Below, piece after piece: positions 15,471-24,893 of a stretch of DNA of 26,823 nt. Each line of letters opens with the position of its first letter. Within the stretch, counting starts at the first letter, position 1. This stretch comes from an uncultured Eubacterium sp. (GTDB taxonomy: Bacteria; Bacillota; Clostridia; Peptostreptococcales; Anaerovoracaceae), in contig CAJJPZ010000011.1 in the NCBI GenBank assembly GCA_905193765.1, positions 1 to 26,823 of the forward strand. Direction: 5' to 3'. The notes under the pieces are model-generated. The model was not told the DNA's origin, ran no database searches, and saw only the letters and a program-made list of their open reading frames with translations. The position numbers and the translations under genes are program-made.

Positions 15471-17579
15471 ATGAAGAGGAAGAAATCCGGCAGACACATC
15501 ATCGCAGTACTGCTGGCACTGGCTTTAGTTATCGGCAGCGGCATACCGGCCGGGACCGGCAACCGCTCATTTGCAGGAGAAAAGGAACGCAGCGGCGTCA
15601 AATTCACCGATGCAGAAAACCCGTCTTACGAATCACAATCACAGAACAGCGACAGCGACAGCTCTGCATCCGAAAAACCATCAGACAGAAAAAAAACATC
15701 AGACAGCTGCATCACTGCAGCCCGCTGGGAATTCGCCACTGCAGACAGAGGTAACTCCATCAGGATAACCAGATATAACGGCGCCCAGAAAAAAGTCACT
15801 GTACCGAAGAAGCTGGGAGGTCTGCCAGTCACCGATATAGGCGATCGGGCTTTCGCAGACTCGGAAATTATCAGTATCAGACTGCCTGAAACAGTCAGAT
15901 CTGTAGGCAGAGAAGCATTCGCAGACGCCGCAGATCTCAGAGCCATCGATCTCGCCAACGTCAGCGAAGTCGACAAAGACGCATTCAGAGGCACCGCATT
16001 CGAAAACAAATACGTGGAACTCTGGAAATCAGGCGAATTCAGCGGTGTGATCTACACCGGAAAAGTAGCCTACAAATACATGAGCAGCGACAACAGCTCT
16101 AAGCTCATGTCAAAAGGCACGAAGCTTGTACTCGAAAACAGCACAACAGGAGTATCGGAATCACTTTTCAACAACAGCTACGTCGATACAGACTCCTGCA
16201 AAGCGAACCTAAGATCGGTATATATACCGGCAGGGACGACCTTTATCCCGGCAGGCATCTTCCGCGGTTTCAAAGGATCCGGCTCAGGCCTTGAGATATA
16301 CGGGATCAAAGACTCATATGCATCAGATTATGCCGCAGAGCAGGACATCAGTTTTACAGCACTAAATAAAAAAGACAGCTACACTCAGGGCGACATGGAT
16401 CACTACTGGTACGATGATCCTGTGGACGACGGCGTTTACGAAATAAATACAGCAGACGAACTCAGAGCTTTTCAGGATATCATCAGGCTCGAAGGCGAAG
16501 ACTTCTATCAGGAGACTGTGCGCCTGGGATCCGACATAGATCTCGGCGGTCTCACTGAAGAGGGCTACGGCATCGCCGGTTTCCGCTGGAAAAACATGCA
16601 CGGCTTCAGAGGCACCTTCGACGGCAGTGGCCACAAGATCACAGGCGTATATATGGATACCGGCGCAGACAACACCGGATTCTTCGGCAGTGCAGGCAGC
16701 AACTGCACTATAAAGGATCTCACCATCGAAGGCAGCATCTCAGGCGGAGATCGCACGGGAGGTATCGTCGGATCCACCAGCAAACGTACCGTCATCGAGA
16801 ACTGCACTTTCCGCGGCACAGTCAGCGGCGGCAGCAAGGAAGGCAGCATCGGCGGTATCATCGGCTACGCACGCCAGACCGAAGTCACAGGCTGCAGCTC
16901 CTATGGAAAAGTGGTCTCCCACATAACCACCACAGGCACAGATGAGCAGCCTCTGGGCTGCACCGGCGGCATCGCAGGCTACGACTACAGCACCAGTATA
17001 ACGGACTGCATCAATCACGCTGACATATCTGGTAATGACGATGCAGTGGGCGGTATCGCAGGCCAGAGTATCATGGCACCTGTCACCGACTGTGTCAATA
17101 AAGGCAGCGTCACGGGCTCCGAACGCATCGGCGGCATATCCGGCAACAACATGAAAAGCGTCATCTCAGGCTGCACCAACTCAGGAAAGATCAGCAGCAT
17201 ACGCAGCGCAGGAGGTATCATCGGTTACGGCATCGGCACAGTATCCGGCGGCAGATCCGTCCTCGACTGCAGCAACAGCGGCCCGGTAACAGCCGACACC
17301 AGTGCAGGCGGCATAATCGGCTACGACCATGACTCACCTGTGGCTGAATGTGTCAACAGCGGCTCCGTGGAATCAGTCAGATACGCAGGCGGCATCAGCG
17401 GCCACAGCACCAGAGTCGAAGCATCGGAGTGCACCAACAAGGGCAGCGTCACGGCAGACCACTACGCCGCAGGGATCCTGGCCTTCGACCGCGGATCAAA
17501 GAGCACGCTGACAGACTGCAGCAGCTCAGGCAAAGTCAGGGCAGCCGACAAGAGCACCGCATCGAAGCTTGTAAACTGA
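15471..17579 (+). CDS. Exported surface protein with leucine-rich and GLUG repeats
   Basis: A 702-residue protein. The ATG at 15471 follows GGAAGGAAG by eight nt; a TTG at 15453 lies before that site and is not needed. Residues 1-35 form a signal peptide (MKRKKSGRHII, then a long hydrophobic core). About 97-175 is a BspA-type LRR_5 region (LGGLPVTDIGDRAFADSE, LPETVRSVGREAFADA). About 330-400 resembles the DIDLGG and FDGSGHKI lead-in also seen in the protein at 2772. About 400-700 is a run of nine GLUG-like repeats alternating GGI-x-G with C-x-N-x-G. No sortase motif or terminal membrane segment is present. Similar proteins act in adhesion or matrix binding; the ligand here is unknown. It is probably transcribed alone or together with the cupin. 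Confidence 0.85.
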   Translation: MKRKKSGRHIIAVLLALALVIGSGIPAGTGNRSFAGEKERSGVKFTDAENPSYESQSQNSDSDSSASEKPSDRKKTSDSCITAARWEFATADRGNSIRITRYNGAQKKVTVPKKLGGLPVTDIGDRAFADSEIISIRLPETVRSVGREAFADAADLRAIDLANVSEVDKDAFRGTAFENKYVELWKSGEFSGVIYTGKVAYKYMSSDNSSKLMSKGTKLVLENSTTGVSESLFNNSYVDTDSCKANLRSVYIPAGTTFIPAGIFRGFKGSGSGLEIYGIKDSYASDYAAEQDISFTALNKKDSYTQGDMDHYWYDDPVDDGVYEINTADELRAFQDIIRLEGEDFYQETVRLGSDIDLGGLTEEGYGIAGFRWKNMHGFRGTFDGSGHKITGVYMDTGADNTGFFGSAGSNCTIKDLTIEGSISGGDRTGGIVGSTSKRTVIENCTFRGTVSGGSKEGSIGGIIGYARQTEVTGCSSYGKVVSHITTTGTDEQPLGCTGGIAGYDYSTSITDCINHADISGNDDAVGGIAGQSIMAPVTDCVNKGSVTGSERIGGISGNNMKSVISGCTNSGKISSIRSAGGIIGYGIGTVSGGRSVLDCSNSGPVTADTSAGGIIGYDHDSPVAECVNSGSVESVRYAGGISGHSTRVEASECTNKGSVTADHYAAGILAFDRGSKSTLTDCSSSGKVRAADKSTASKLVN

Positions 17580-17670
17580 TATTTTTCGCATATCGTGGTT
17601 ATTGCAACAGATTTTCGGCGATAATAGCATTAGAATATTATTATCAGACAAACCAGCGGAGGTGAATACT

Positions 17671-18000
17671 ATGAGTCTCATGAAAAATATCAGCAAGGCG
17701 GAAGTCCTCGCCCTCAAGGATCAGGTCTCATACCAGGAAGGCCAGGTAGTGAGCAAAACACTGGCACAGAACGATGCAGTCAGCGTAACGCTTTTCGCAT
17801 TCGACAAGGACGAAGAGATCAGCACCCACGAATCAGGCGGCGACGCCTTCGTCACATGCCTTGACGGCGTGGGCCGCATAACCATAGACGGCGAAGAATA
17901 CCAGCTCCACGAAGGCGAATCCATCGTGATGCCGGCTAAACATCCCCACGCAGTATACGGACAGGAGCAATTCAAGATGCTGCTGGTGGTGATATTCTGA
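17671..18000 (+). CDS. Small cupin-domain protein
   Basis: A 109-residue single-domain cupin. The start at 17671 is set by GGAGGTG (17659-17665). The first cupin motif is around DEEISTHESGGDAFVTCLDGVG and the second around GESIVMPAKHPHAV, giving histidines and a glutamate that could bind one metal ion. Proteins of this size and pattern are common in anaerobes and usually have no defined function; small-molecule binding or isomerase roles are typical. It lies 91 nt after the surface protein and is followed by a bidirectional terminator, so it ends the rightward transcript. Confidence 0.85.
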   Translation: MSLMKNISKAEVLALKDQVSYQEGQVVSKTLAQNDAVSVTLFAFDKDEEISTHESGGDAFVTCLDGVGRITIDGEEYQLHEGESIVMPAKHPHAVYGQEQFKMLLVVIF

Positions 18001-18038
18001 TTTCTGCACAGGGCTATATTCAAAACCATAAGTACTGC

Positions 18039-18087
18039 AAAACCGGCTCCCGTGTCAGACTTTCATCTGATCCCGGGAGCCGGTTTT
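18039..18087. terminator. Bidirectional terminator between the cupin and alanine racemase
   Basis: AAAACCGGCTCCCG (18039-18052) pairs perfectly with CGGGAGCCGGTTTT (18074-18087). The A-run on one side and T-run on the other let it work for both converging genes. Confidence 0.92.
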
Positions 18088-18122
18088 ATAGTTGCCCTGT
18101 TTATGTTATTTGCTGTTTCAGA

Positions 18123-19262
18123 TTAATATACATACACCTTCGGGAGTCTCTGTCCGAATGCGCACACGATCTCGTAGTTGATGGTACCTGTTGCGTTGGC
18201 GATATCATCAGCTGTGATCTCGTATATACCGTCCTTGCCCATTATCGTCACTTCGTCTCCGAGACGGACATAAGGTACGTTGGTAACGTCGATCATGCAC
18301 TGGTCCATGCAGATGTTTCCTGCGATAGGTGCGAACACGCCGTTCACAATGACTTTGCCCTTCATTGAGTACGGTCTCGGGAAGCCGTCGGCATATCCGA
18401 GAGGTATAGTTGCGATAAGGCTGTCACGCGTTGCCGTGAATTTGCGTCCGTAGCTTATGGATGTACCTGCAGGGACTTTCTTGAGATGCACGATGTTTGC
18501 CTTGACAGACATCACCGGCCTGATCTCCAGACGATCTCTCTTGACTTCCTCCGACGGATAGCATCCGTAGAGTATTATCCCCGGGCGTACCATGTCGTAG
18601 TGAGCCGAAGGTATCTCCATTATGGCCGCGCTGTTGGCCAGGGTCCTCATCGGCACGTCGATGCCCTCGTTGATGAGATGTCTGTAGAATACGACATATC
18701 TCTGTTCCTGTACCGTGGAGTAGGTCTTGTCTGCAGCATCGGCTGTTGCAAAATGGGAGAACAGGCCTTCTATTTTGAAATTAGGAAGCGTCTGTATCAT
18801 CTTTACATCTTCGATGGACGTCATATCGTCCGGGTTGTAGCCGATCCTGCCCATGCCGGTATCCACCGCGATCAGGCCCTTTACGACTTTGCCTGCCTTC
18901 TGCGCACACTTGGAAATGGCTTCTGCATTGGAATATGCGCATACCACCGGCGTCAGGCCGTAGTCCACGATGGTGTCCACATAAGGATCAGGCGTCAGGC
19001 CCAGCACCACGATCTCCTCAGTCGTAAAACCTGCTTCTCTGAGACGTACCGCCTCCGACAGCGTCGCCACTGCGAATGAGTTTATGCCGTTGGCAGTCAG
19101 GACGTTGGCGACCTTGACAGCGCCGTGTCCGTAACCGTCAGCCTTGATTACACCTGTGATCTTCTTGTCCGGGCCGACTTTCTCCCTGATGCTCTTGATG
19201 TTGAAATCAAGGTTGGAGACATTGATCTCGGCCCATGCTGCTCTGATAGCTTCTTTATACAT
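18123..19262 (-). CDS. alr: Alanine racemase
   Basis: A 379-residue pyridoxal-phosphate enzyme that interconverts L- and D-alanine for peptidoglycan. The cofactor lysine is Lys40 in VIKADGYGHGAV, and the second catalytic base is Tyr271 in SISYGRKF. Other family stretches are GLFSHFATAD, IPLGYADGFPR and GNICMDQCMIDVT. I chose the ATG at 19262 (MYKEAIRAAWAEI), preceded by GGAG on the minus strand, over an upstream in-frame start at 19316. It follows purA by 77 nt with no terminator between, so co-transcription with purB and purA is likely. Confidence 0.95.
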   Translation of the reverse strand: MYKEAIRAAWAEINVSNLDFNIKSIREKVGPDKKITGVIKADGYGHGAVKVANVLTANGINSFAVATLSEAVRLREAGFTTEEIVVLGLTPDPYVDTIVDYGLTPVVCAYSNAEAISKCAQKAGKVVKGLIAVDTGMGRIGYNPDDMTSIEDVKMIQTLPNFKIEGLFSHFATADAADKTYSTVQEQRYVVFYRHLINEGIDVPMRTLANSAAIMEIPSAHYDMVRPGIILYGCYPSEEVKRDRLEIRPVMSVKANIVHLKKVPAGTSISYGRKFTATRDSLIATIPLGYADGFPRPYSMKGKVIVNGVFAPIAGNICMDQCMIDVTNVPYVRLGDEVTIMGKDGIYEITADDIANATGTINYEIVCAFGQRLPKVYVY

Positions 19263-19339
19263 TTTTACACACTCTCCGGTCCGCAGTTGCGCAGCTCTGC
19301 TGTTGCCGGATACCATCCTTTCCTGAAGAAAAAATTTTG

Positions 19340-20632
19340 TTACAGCTGCGGTGTTCTCTTTATTATATCTTCTCTTCCCGGTCCGTTGGAAACGTAAGTG
19401 ATCGGGAAGCCTATAAGCTTTTCTATCTCGTTGACATAGTTCTGCGCTTCAGCAGGAAGCTTGTCGAACTCTCTGATGCCTGTGATATCGCACTTCCAGC
19501 CAGGGAGTTTCTTTATTACCGGCTTTGCCTTTTCCAGCTTCGATGTGCAAGGGAACCTGTCTGTCACTTTGCCGTCGATCTCGTAGCCCACGCATACCGG
19601 GATCTCGTCCAGGTATCCCAGCGGATCCAGCACCGTGAAAGCAACTTCAGTAGTGCCCTGCACCATGCAGCCGTACTTAGTAGCAACTGCATCGAACCAG
19701 CCTACTCTTCTCGGTCTGCCTGTAGTAGCACCGTATTCGCCGCCGTCGCCGCCGCGCTTTCTCAGCTCTTCAGCCTCTTCTTCGTCCAGGATCTCGCTGA
19801 CGAATGCGCCGCCGCCTACCGCACTGGAGTAAGCCTTGACAACTGTGATTATATCCTTGATAGCGTATGGTGGAACGCCTGCTCCGATAGCTCCATAGCC
19901 TGCCAGCGTTGATGATGATGTTACCATAGGGTAGATGCCGTGATCAGGATCCTTGAGAGCACCCAGCTGACCTTCCAGCAGGATGTTCTTTCCTGCTTCC
20001 AGCGCCTCGTGGAGATACTCCGAAACGTCACATACATACGGCGCCACCATTTCCCTGTACTCTGCCAGCGTCTTCATCACATCGTCGGGATCCAGCTCAG
20101 GCTTGTTGTAAAGGTACTTCAGGATGACGTTTTTCTGCGCGCATACCCTTTCCACCTTTTCCCTGAGGTCCGCCTCATCCATGAAAAGTTCCTGTACCTG
20201 GAATCCGATCTTTGCATATTTGTCCGAATAGAACGGTGCAATGCCTGACTTGGTGGAGCCAAAAGCCTTTCCTGCCAGACGCGCCTCTTCGTATTCGTCA
20301 AAAAGTATATGATAAGGCATCAGTATCTGCGCCCTGTCCGACACCAGGATCTTCGGTTCCGGTACGCCCTGGTCCGTCAGCGACTTTATCTCGTTGAACA
20401 TGTATGGGATGTTCAGAGCAACGCCGTTGCCCAGTATGCTGGTGGTGTGATCGTAGAACACTCCCGACGGCAGCATGTGCAGTGCGAACTTGCCGTAGTT
20501 GTTCTTGATGGTGTGGCCCGCGTTGCTGCCCCCCTGGAACCTGATGATGATATCAGCCTCCTGCGAAAGCATGTCCGTTATTTTACCTTTTCCCTCGTCG
20601 CCCCAGTTGGCGCCTACTATTGCTTTGATCAT
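19340..20632 (-). CDS. purA: Adenylosuccinate synthetase
   Basis: A 430-residue enzyme that joins IMP and aspartate using GTP, the first step from IMP to AMP. The N-terminus MIKAIVGANWGDEGKGK carries the glycine-rich phosphate loop and the catalytic Asp12; GSNAGHTI, GNGVALNIP and TTGRPRRVGWFD are other family motifs. Length matches the usual 425-435 residues. GAAAGG lies before the ATG. It stands directly downstream of purB, which catalyses the next step, so the two form a functional pair. Confidence 0.97.
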   Translation of the reverse strand: MIKAIVGANWGDEGKGKITDMLSQEADIIIRFQGGSNAGHTIKNNYGKFALHMLPSGVFYDHTTSILGNGVALNIPYMFNEIKSLTDQGVPEPKILVSDRAQILMPYHILFDEYEEARLAGKAFGSTKSGIAPFYSDKYAKIGFQVQELFMDEADLREKVERVCAQKNVILKYLYNKPELDPDDVMKTLAEYREMVAPYVCDVSEYLHEALEAGKNILLEGQLGALKDPDHGIYPMVTSSSTLAGYGAIGAGVPPYAIKDIITVVKAYSSAVGGGAFVSEILDEEEAEELRKRGGDGGEYGATTGRPRRVGWFDAVATKYGCMVQGTTEVAFTVLDPLGYLDEIPVCVGYEIDGKVTDRFPCTSKLEKAKPVIKKLPGWKCDITGIREFDKLPAEAQNYVNEIEKLIGFPITYVSNGPGREDIIKRTPQL

Positions 20633-20801
20633 TTCTTATTTTCCTTTCTGAAAATGGATCTCATTTTGTATATGATCTGCCTTGCGGCAGCTTTCTGCCG
20701 TGCAAAATCAGGGCTCTGCGTCATACGCCTGCCGTACCTGCGGCTTCGCCCTGCTTACTTCCGGGACTTCCGTTGTCCCGCTGCCCGGACGTCCCGCTGT
20801 T
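20633..20801 (-). other. Hairpin-rich spacer between purB and purA
   Basis: The 169-nt gap can fold into several short hairpins on the minus strand, including GGGAC-AACGGAA-GTCCC and GGCAG-AAAG-CTGCC. None is followed by a good T-run, so it is not an evident terminator. It may slow or process the purB-purA message, or be a remnant of the GC-rich repeats seen elsewhere in the window. Confidence 0.4.
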
Positions 20802-22238
20802 TTATACGTTGACTTCCCCGTGCATGCCCAGCGCATCTCTGTTTGCATCCAGCACAGGCTTTACGCATTCTGCCAGGAACCTCTCTGTCTGGCTCTCTGC
20901 ACATCCCGTGAAATTCTCAGGCTTCATCAGAGCCAGCAGCTGGTCCTTCGTCATGTTGAAGGCCGGGTCTGCTGCAATCCTGTCAAGCAGGTCGTTCTCG
21001 GCGCCCTCTTCCTTGACGCGCTTTCCTGCCGCCATGGAATGCTCTCTGATCTTTTCGTGGAGCACCTGTCTGTCTCCGCCTGCCTTTACAGCGTCCATCA
21101 TGATGTTCTCTGTTGCCATGAACGGCAGCTCGCTCATGAGTCTGGCGTTTATCACCTTAGGATATACCACCAGTCCCGAAGTGATGTTCATGTAGATCTC
21201 CAGGATACCGTCTGCCGCCAGGAAGCTCTCCGAAATGCTGAGTCTCTTATTGGCCGAGTCGTCCAGCGTCCTCTCGAACCACTGCGTCGATGCTGTGATC
21301 GCAGGGTTCATCACGCCTGAGATAACGAAGTTGGCAAGGGCTGCGATACGCTCCGAACGCATCGGGTTGCGCTTGTACGCCATTGCCGATGAACCGATCT
21401 GATTCTTTTCGAAAGGCTCCTCTATCTCCTTGAGGTGCTGCAGCAGTCTGATGTCGTTGCTGAATTTGTGAGCGCTCTGAGCTATCCCTGACAGGATGTT
21501 CAGCACTCTCGTATCTACCTTTCTGGAATAAGTCTGTCCCGATACAGGGTAGCATCCTTTGAATCCCATCTTCTCTGCGATCATGCCGTCCAGCTTCTTA
21601 ACCTTCTCCAGGTCTCCGTCAAAGAGTTCCAGGAAGCTTGCCTGAGTTCCGGTAGTTCCCTTAGATCCCAGCAGTTTCATGGAGTCCAGCACGTAGTCCA
21701 GGTCTTCCAGATCCAGCAGCAGGTCGTGGAGCCACAGTGTCGCTCTTTTGCCTACCGTCGTTGGCTGTGCCGGCTGGAAGTGTGTGAATCCCAGTGTCGG
21801 CAGAGCCTTGTGCTTTTCTGCAAAATCAGCAAGGTTGGCGATCACGTTTATGAGTTTTTTTCTTATGAGCTTCAGACCTTCTGTCATGATGATCAGGTCT
21901 GTGTTGTCGCCTACATAGCATGATGTGGCGCCCAGATGTATTATGCCTTTTGCTTTGGGACACTGGAGCCCGTAAGCATAGACATGGGACATGACGTCGT
22001 GTCTCACGATTTTCTCACGTTCCTTCGCCTCGGCATAGTTTATGTCATCGGCAGCGGCCTTCAGCTCTGCGATCTGTTCGTCTGTTATAGGGAGTCCAAG
22101 CTCCTGTTCCGTTTCCGCCAGAGCGATCCACAGCCTGCGCCATGTCCTGAATTTCATTTCCGGGGAAAAGAGATACTTCATCTCCTTGCTCGGATACCTC
22201 TCGGAAAGTGAACTCGTGTAATTCTGCATATCTGACAT
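20802..22238 (-). CDS. purB: Adenylosuccinate lyase
   Basis: A 478-residue member of the fumarase/aspartase superfamily. It releases fumarate from adenylosuccinate to give AMP and from SAICAR in IMP synthesis. The family signature GSSAMAYKRNPMRSE contains the flexible-loop serine, and THFQPAQPTTVGKR contains the catalytic histidine region. HLGATSCYVGDNTD is also typical. The start at 22238 is preceded by AAAGGAG. A strong promoter lies 75 nt upstream. It is the first gene of the apparent purB-purA-alr transcript. Confidence 0.96.
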   Translation of the reverse strand: MSDMQNYTSSLSERYPSKEMKYLFSPEMKFRTWRRLWIALAETEQELGLPITDEQIAELKAAADDINYAEAKEREKIVRHDVMSHVYAYGLQCPKAKGIIHLGATSCYVGDNTDLIIMTEGLKLIRKKLINVIANLADFAEKHKALPTLGFTHFQPAQPTTVGKRATLWLHDLLLDLEDLDYVLDSMKLLGSKGTTGTQASFLELFDGDLEKVKKLDGMIAEKMGFKGCYPVSGQTYSRKVDTRVLNILSGIAQSAHKFSNDIRLLQHLKEIEEPFEKNQIGSSAMAYKRNPMRSERIAALANFVISGVMNPAITASTQWFERTLDDSANKRLSISESFLAADGILEIYMNITSGLVVYPKVINARLMSELPFMATENIMMDAVKAGGDRQVLHEKIREHSMAAGKRVKEEGAENDLLDRIAADPAFNMTKDQLLALMKPENFTGCAESQTERFLAECVKPVLDANRDALGMHGEVNV

Positions 22239-22313
22239 TGTTTTCTCCTTTAATATATATTGAAAATTATTGATTCCGGTCTGATCTGTTTTTGCTTTTG
22301 AACATACATTCTA

Positions 22314-22342
22314 ATTATATCAAAACAGACGGTCGAATACAA
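22314..22342 (-). promoter_or_regulatory. Promoter of purB
   Basis: On the minus strand TTGTAT (22342-22337) and a consensus TATAAT (22319-22314) are separated by 17 nt, with TGA before the -10 giving an extended -10. The predicted leader is about 70 nt and shows no recognised purine riboswitch. Confidence 0.75.
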
Positions 22343-22364
22343 GACAGGCAGAGGTCTGCATATG

Positions 22365-22413
22365 AAAAAAGACAGCCGGCGGACGATGTCGTGGCACGTC
22401 CGGTACGCTGTCT
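22365..22413 (-). terminator. Intrinsic terminator after the broken AAA-ATPase-like gene
   Basis: On the minus strand AGACAGC and CCGGACG arms pair with CGTCCG and GCTGTCT, and a run of T follows. It separates this gene from the purB promoter. Confidence 0.85.
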
Positions 22414-22420
22414 GCTTATT

Positions 22421-24130
22421 CTATTCTTCTGTTTTCACTACGCATTCTTTCTTGTAGAAACTTATGCCGTATTTCTGCACTACAGGGTAACCCTCATCTG
22501 TGAAAGGTTTCGCGTACTGCTGCTGCCGTATCTGCTCCAGCGCTTCTTCAGCTTTCGCCTCCAGCTGCCGTACGCTGTCTGCCACTTTGAATTCGATGAT
22601 CATCACCCTGCCTTTGCGTATGGCTGCAGTGCTGATCACGATATCCGGCCTGCCTGTTCCGCTCTCCCGGTTGGACTTTACACGATACCTGCCTGCTCTG
22701 GTCAGCAGCCCTGCCAGGAATCCGTGATAGTAGCTCTCCGCATAATCATAGTAGCTTATAGTGTCCATTAGCTGCTCGTTGATGAAGTCTTCCGCCGCTT
22801 CGCAGTCGCCTCTTTCAAGAGCCTCCATCAGCGGGCTTCGGTCGGTCCTTTCCATCTTCCTGTCGAACCATGTGGATATGGATCTGTCGTAGACAGACTT
22901 TACCTCCATGTTAGGTATCATCATCTCAAGATAGAGTTTCTCACCTTCCAGACGCTGTCTGCCGGCTTTCAGGTAACCTGTGAAGAACAGGAAATTCCAC
23001 AGGTTATCCATGCTGGTGTGTATGTCACCATATGTGATATCTTCGTGCACCGGTTTCTCTATGATCCCTCCGTTCATCAGGATCTCAAGCTCCAATCTGG
23101 TCTCATCGTCTGCATCGTCTACCAGCTCACGCACGATACTGTTGGATGACGTGTTGGACCAGTACGGCATCGGGAACCTCGTCACACTGTTCACATGATC
23201 TGTCACATATTTTAGTATGCTCCACGGATTGTATATCTCAACGTCTCCGAAAAGATATCCGTCGTACCATCGTTTCACTTCTTCGAGACAGCTGTCCAGA
23301 TCGTAATACGAAAGCATTGTTTCCACTTCTGCCTCCGTGAATCCGAACCTGCTGCCGTATTTCGTGTTCAGCACGGAATCGGCTTCCATATTGTTCAGAC
23401 CTGTGAATATGCTCTCTCTGCTTATCCTCAGACAGCCCGTGACGACTCCTTTTTCAAGATAGCGATTCGTTTTCAGCGCCGACTCGAAGAAAGATCGTAT
23501 AAAGGCGATCATTTCATCGTAAAATCCTGCAAAGTATGCATTTTCCAGCGGCACGTCGTATTCATCTATCAGGATGAATACATTTCTGCCGTGATACTTT
23601 GCCAGACACTACGACAGGAAAAGGAAAGACTTGGCGTATCCGTCCGGAGCTGCTGCCTTGTCGCACAGCTGCCTGAACTCCTCCTTCTGTGCTTCGGATA
23701 TACTGTCGGTCTCAAGCACATAGCTGTGTCGTCTGAATTCCCTGGCAATGTCGTCTATCAGGCATGAATACGCCATCTGGTAGTCCGGCTGCTTCGCTGA
23801 CTTCAACGAGATCGTGATCACCGGGTACTGCTGACAGTGTTCCATGATGTCGCCTCCGCAACTACTGACTGCAAGACCGTCAAAGAGATATCTGTTGTCT
23901 GTGATCCCGCCGCCTTCTGTGATCTCCTTCTCGAAAAACCTCTGGATCATGCTCTGGTTCAGCGTCTTGCCAAAGCGGCGCGGTCTGGTAAACAGCGTCA
24001 CTTTCGTGTTGCTCTCCATCAGCTCCGCCAGCATCGGAGTCTTATCCACAAAATACCCGTTCCGGTCTATGATTTCCTTGAAATCCTCCACGCCGATGGA
24101 TATCTTTTTTCTGTTTTTATCTGCAACCAT
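22421..24130 (-). pseudogene. AAA-ATPase-like / PD-(D/E)XK nuclease gene interrupted by an in-frame amber codon
   Basis: A single reading frame of 569 sense and stop-interrupted codons is broken only by TAG at codon 174 (23609-23611). Before it lie the start MVADKNRKKISIGVEDF with GGGGGAAG upstream and the Walker A-like RPRRFGKT (49-56). After it the same frame continues with CLAKYHGRN, Walker B-like VFILIDEYD (184-192), the LRISRESIFTGLNN region and a C-terminal PD-(D/E)XK nuclease pattern (GRPDIV, then IIEFKVAD). This is the usual domain order of the family, common in many copies in Clostridia and Bacteroidetes and of unknown role. No frameshift is needed, so a point change such as GAG to TAG would explain it. 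The 173-residue product would lack Walker B and the nuclease. Confidence 0.88.
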
Positions 24131-24251
24131 AACTGTCTTCCCCCTTCGCAGGATAGTCTGTTCTCCGCTCTTCCTGTTGTTATCTACAGTTTACCCGATT
24201 TTTCCAGAACAGACAACTTAAAATATTGCTGTAATATCATATGTCTTCACA

Positions 24252-24280
24252 TTGATTGTTCGTATCTCTTATGATATACT
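24252..24280 (+). promoter_or_regulatory. Promoter of the small lipoprotein gene
   Basis: TTGATT (24252-24257) and TATACT (24275-24280) are 17 nt apart, with TGA before the -10 making an extended -10. The AAGGAG ribosome binding site lies at about 24311-24316. Confidence 0.75.
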
Positions 24281-24325
24281 TACAATGTTTAGTTAGTTAT
24301 ATATTAGCGGAAGGAGAAGTTAATT

Positions 24326-24721
24326 ATGAAAAAGATATCCGTAAAAATCGTTATTTCAGCGCTCATCCTGGCTCTCATGCTGGCGTTCGCAGGCTGTGGC
24401 GGCCCGTCAACTATCCAGGAATATATCGAGAGCAGCGACGAGGCTCAGCAGCAGATCGCAGATACAGAGAAGTCATCCGGCTGCGATATCGATGTCAAGG
24501 ACAATGCTATGAAGGTCACTTACAAGTACGATGAAACATATTCTAAAGATCAGGTCAAGGCTATCAAAAAAGAAATGGAAAAGATGGTGCCTGATATGGC
24601 CGGTGACCTGGAAGATTCCATCAGCGATATCAAGGAGGAATCAGGTATAGAGGATATCACGATGACGATCGTATTCCTCAACGGAGACGGATCTGAGATC
24701 TATTCAAAGGAATTCAACTAA
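24326..24721 (+). CDS. Small lipoprotein, DUF4854-like
   Basis: A 131-residue lipoprotein. The signal MKKISVKIVISALILALML ends in the lipobox AFAGC, with Cys24 as the lipidated residue. The mature part begins TIQEYIESSDEAQQQIADTE and alternates helix and strand, ending in IVFLNGDGSEIYSKEF, as in DUF4854 proteins of Firmicutes. Their role is unknown. It has its own promoter (24252-24280), ribosome binding site and terminator (24778-24818), so it is a single-gene unit. The family name is from memory of the pattern. Confidence 0.75.
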   Translation: MKKISVKIVISALILALMLAFAGCGGPSTIQEYIESSDEAQQQIADTEKSSGCDIDVKDNAMKVTYKYDETYSKDQVKAIKKEMEKMVPDMAGDLEDSISDIKEESGIEDITMTIVFLNGDGSEIYSKEFN

Positions 24722-24777
24722 AGTCTGTATGCGCCATCATACGGATGGTATATGGTGCCAACGATCCTGAAAATGCA

Positions 24778-24818
24778 GAACGCCTCGGTCCTTCAATGGG
24801 ATCCGGGGCGTTCTTTTT
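24778..24818 (+). terminator. Intrinsic terminator after the lipoprotein gene
   Basis: GAACGCCTCGG (24778-24788) pairs with CCGGGGCGTTC (24803-24813) with one mismatch, followed by five T residues. Confidence 0.88.
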
Positions 24819-24893
24819 CGTTATGCTCGTGAAAAATTACATTTTCAGGTCGCTTTTATCACATTGTAACTTTGCATGTAACCCTGTACAAAA

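Noticed and set aside
23609..23611. Pyrrolysine insertion at the amber codon
   Set aside because: The stop lies in an AAA-ATPase-like protein with no link to methylamine metabolism, and no pyl genes are visible, so a nonsense mutation is simpler.
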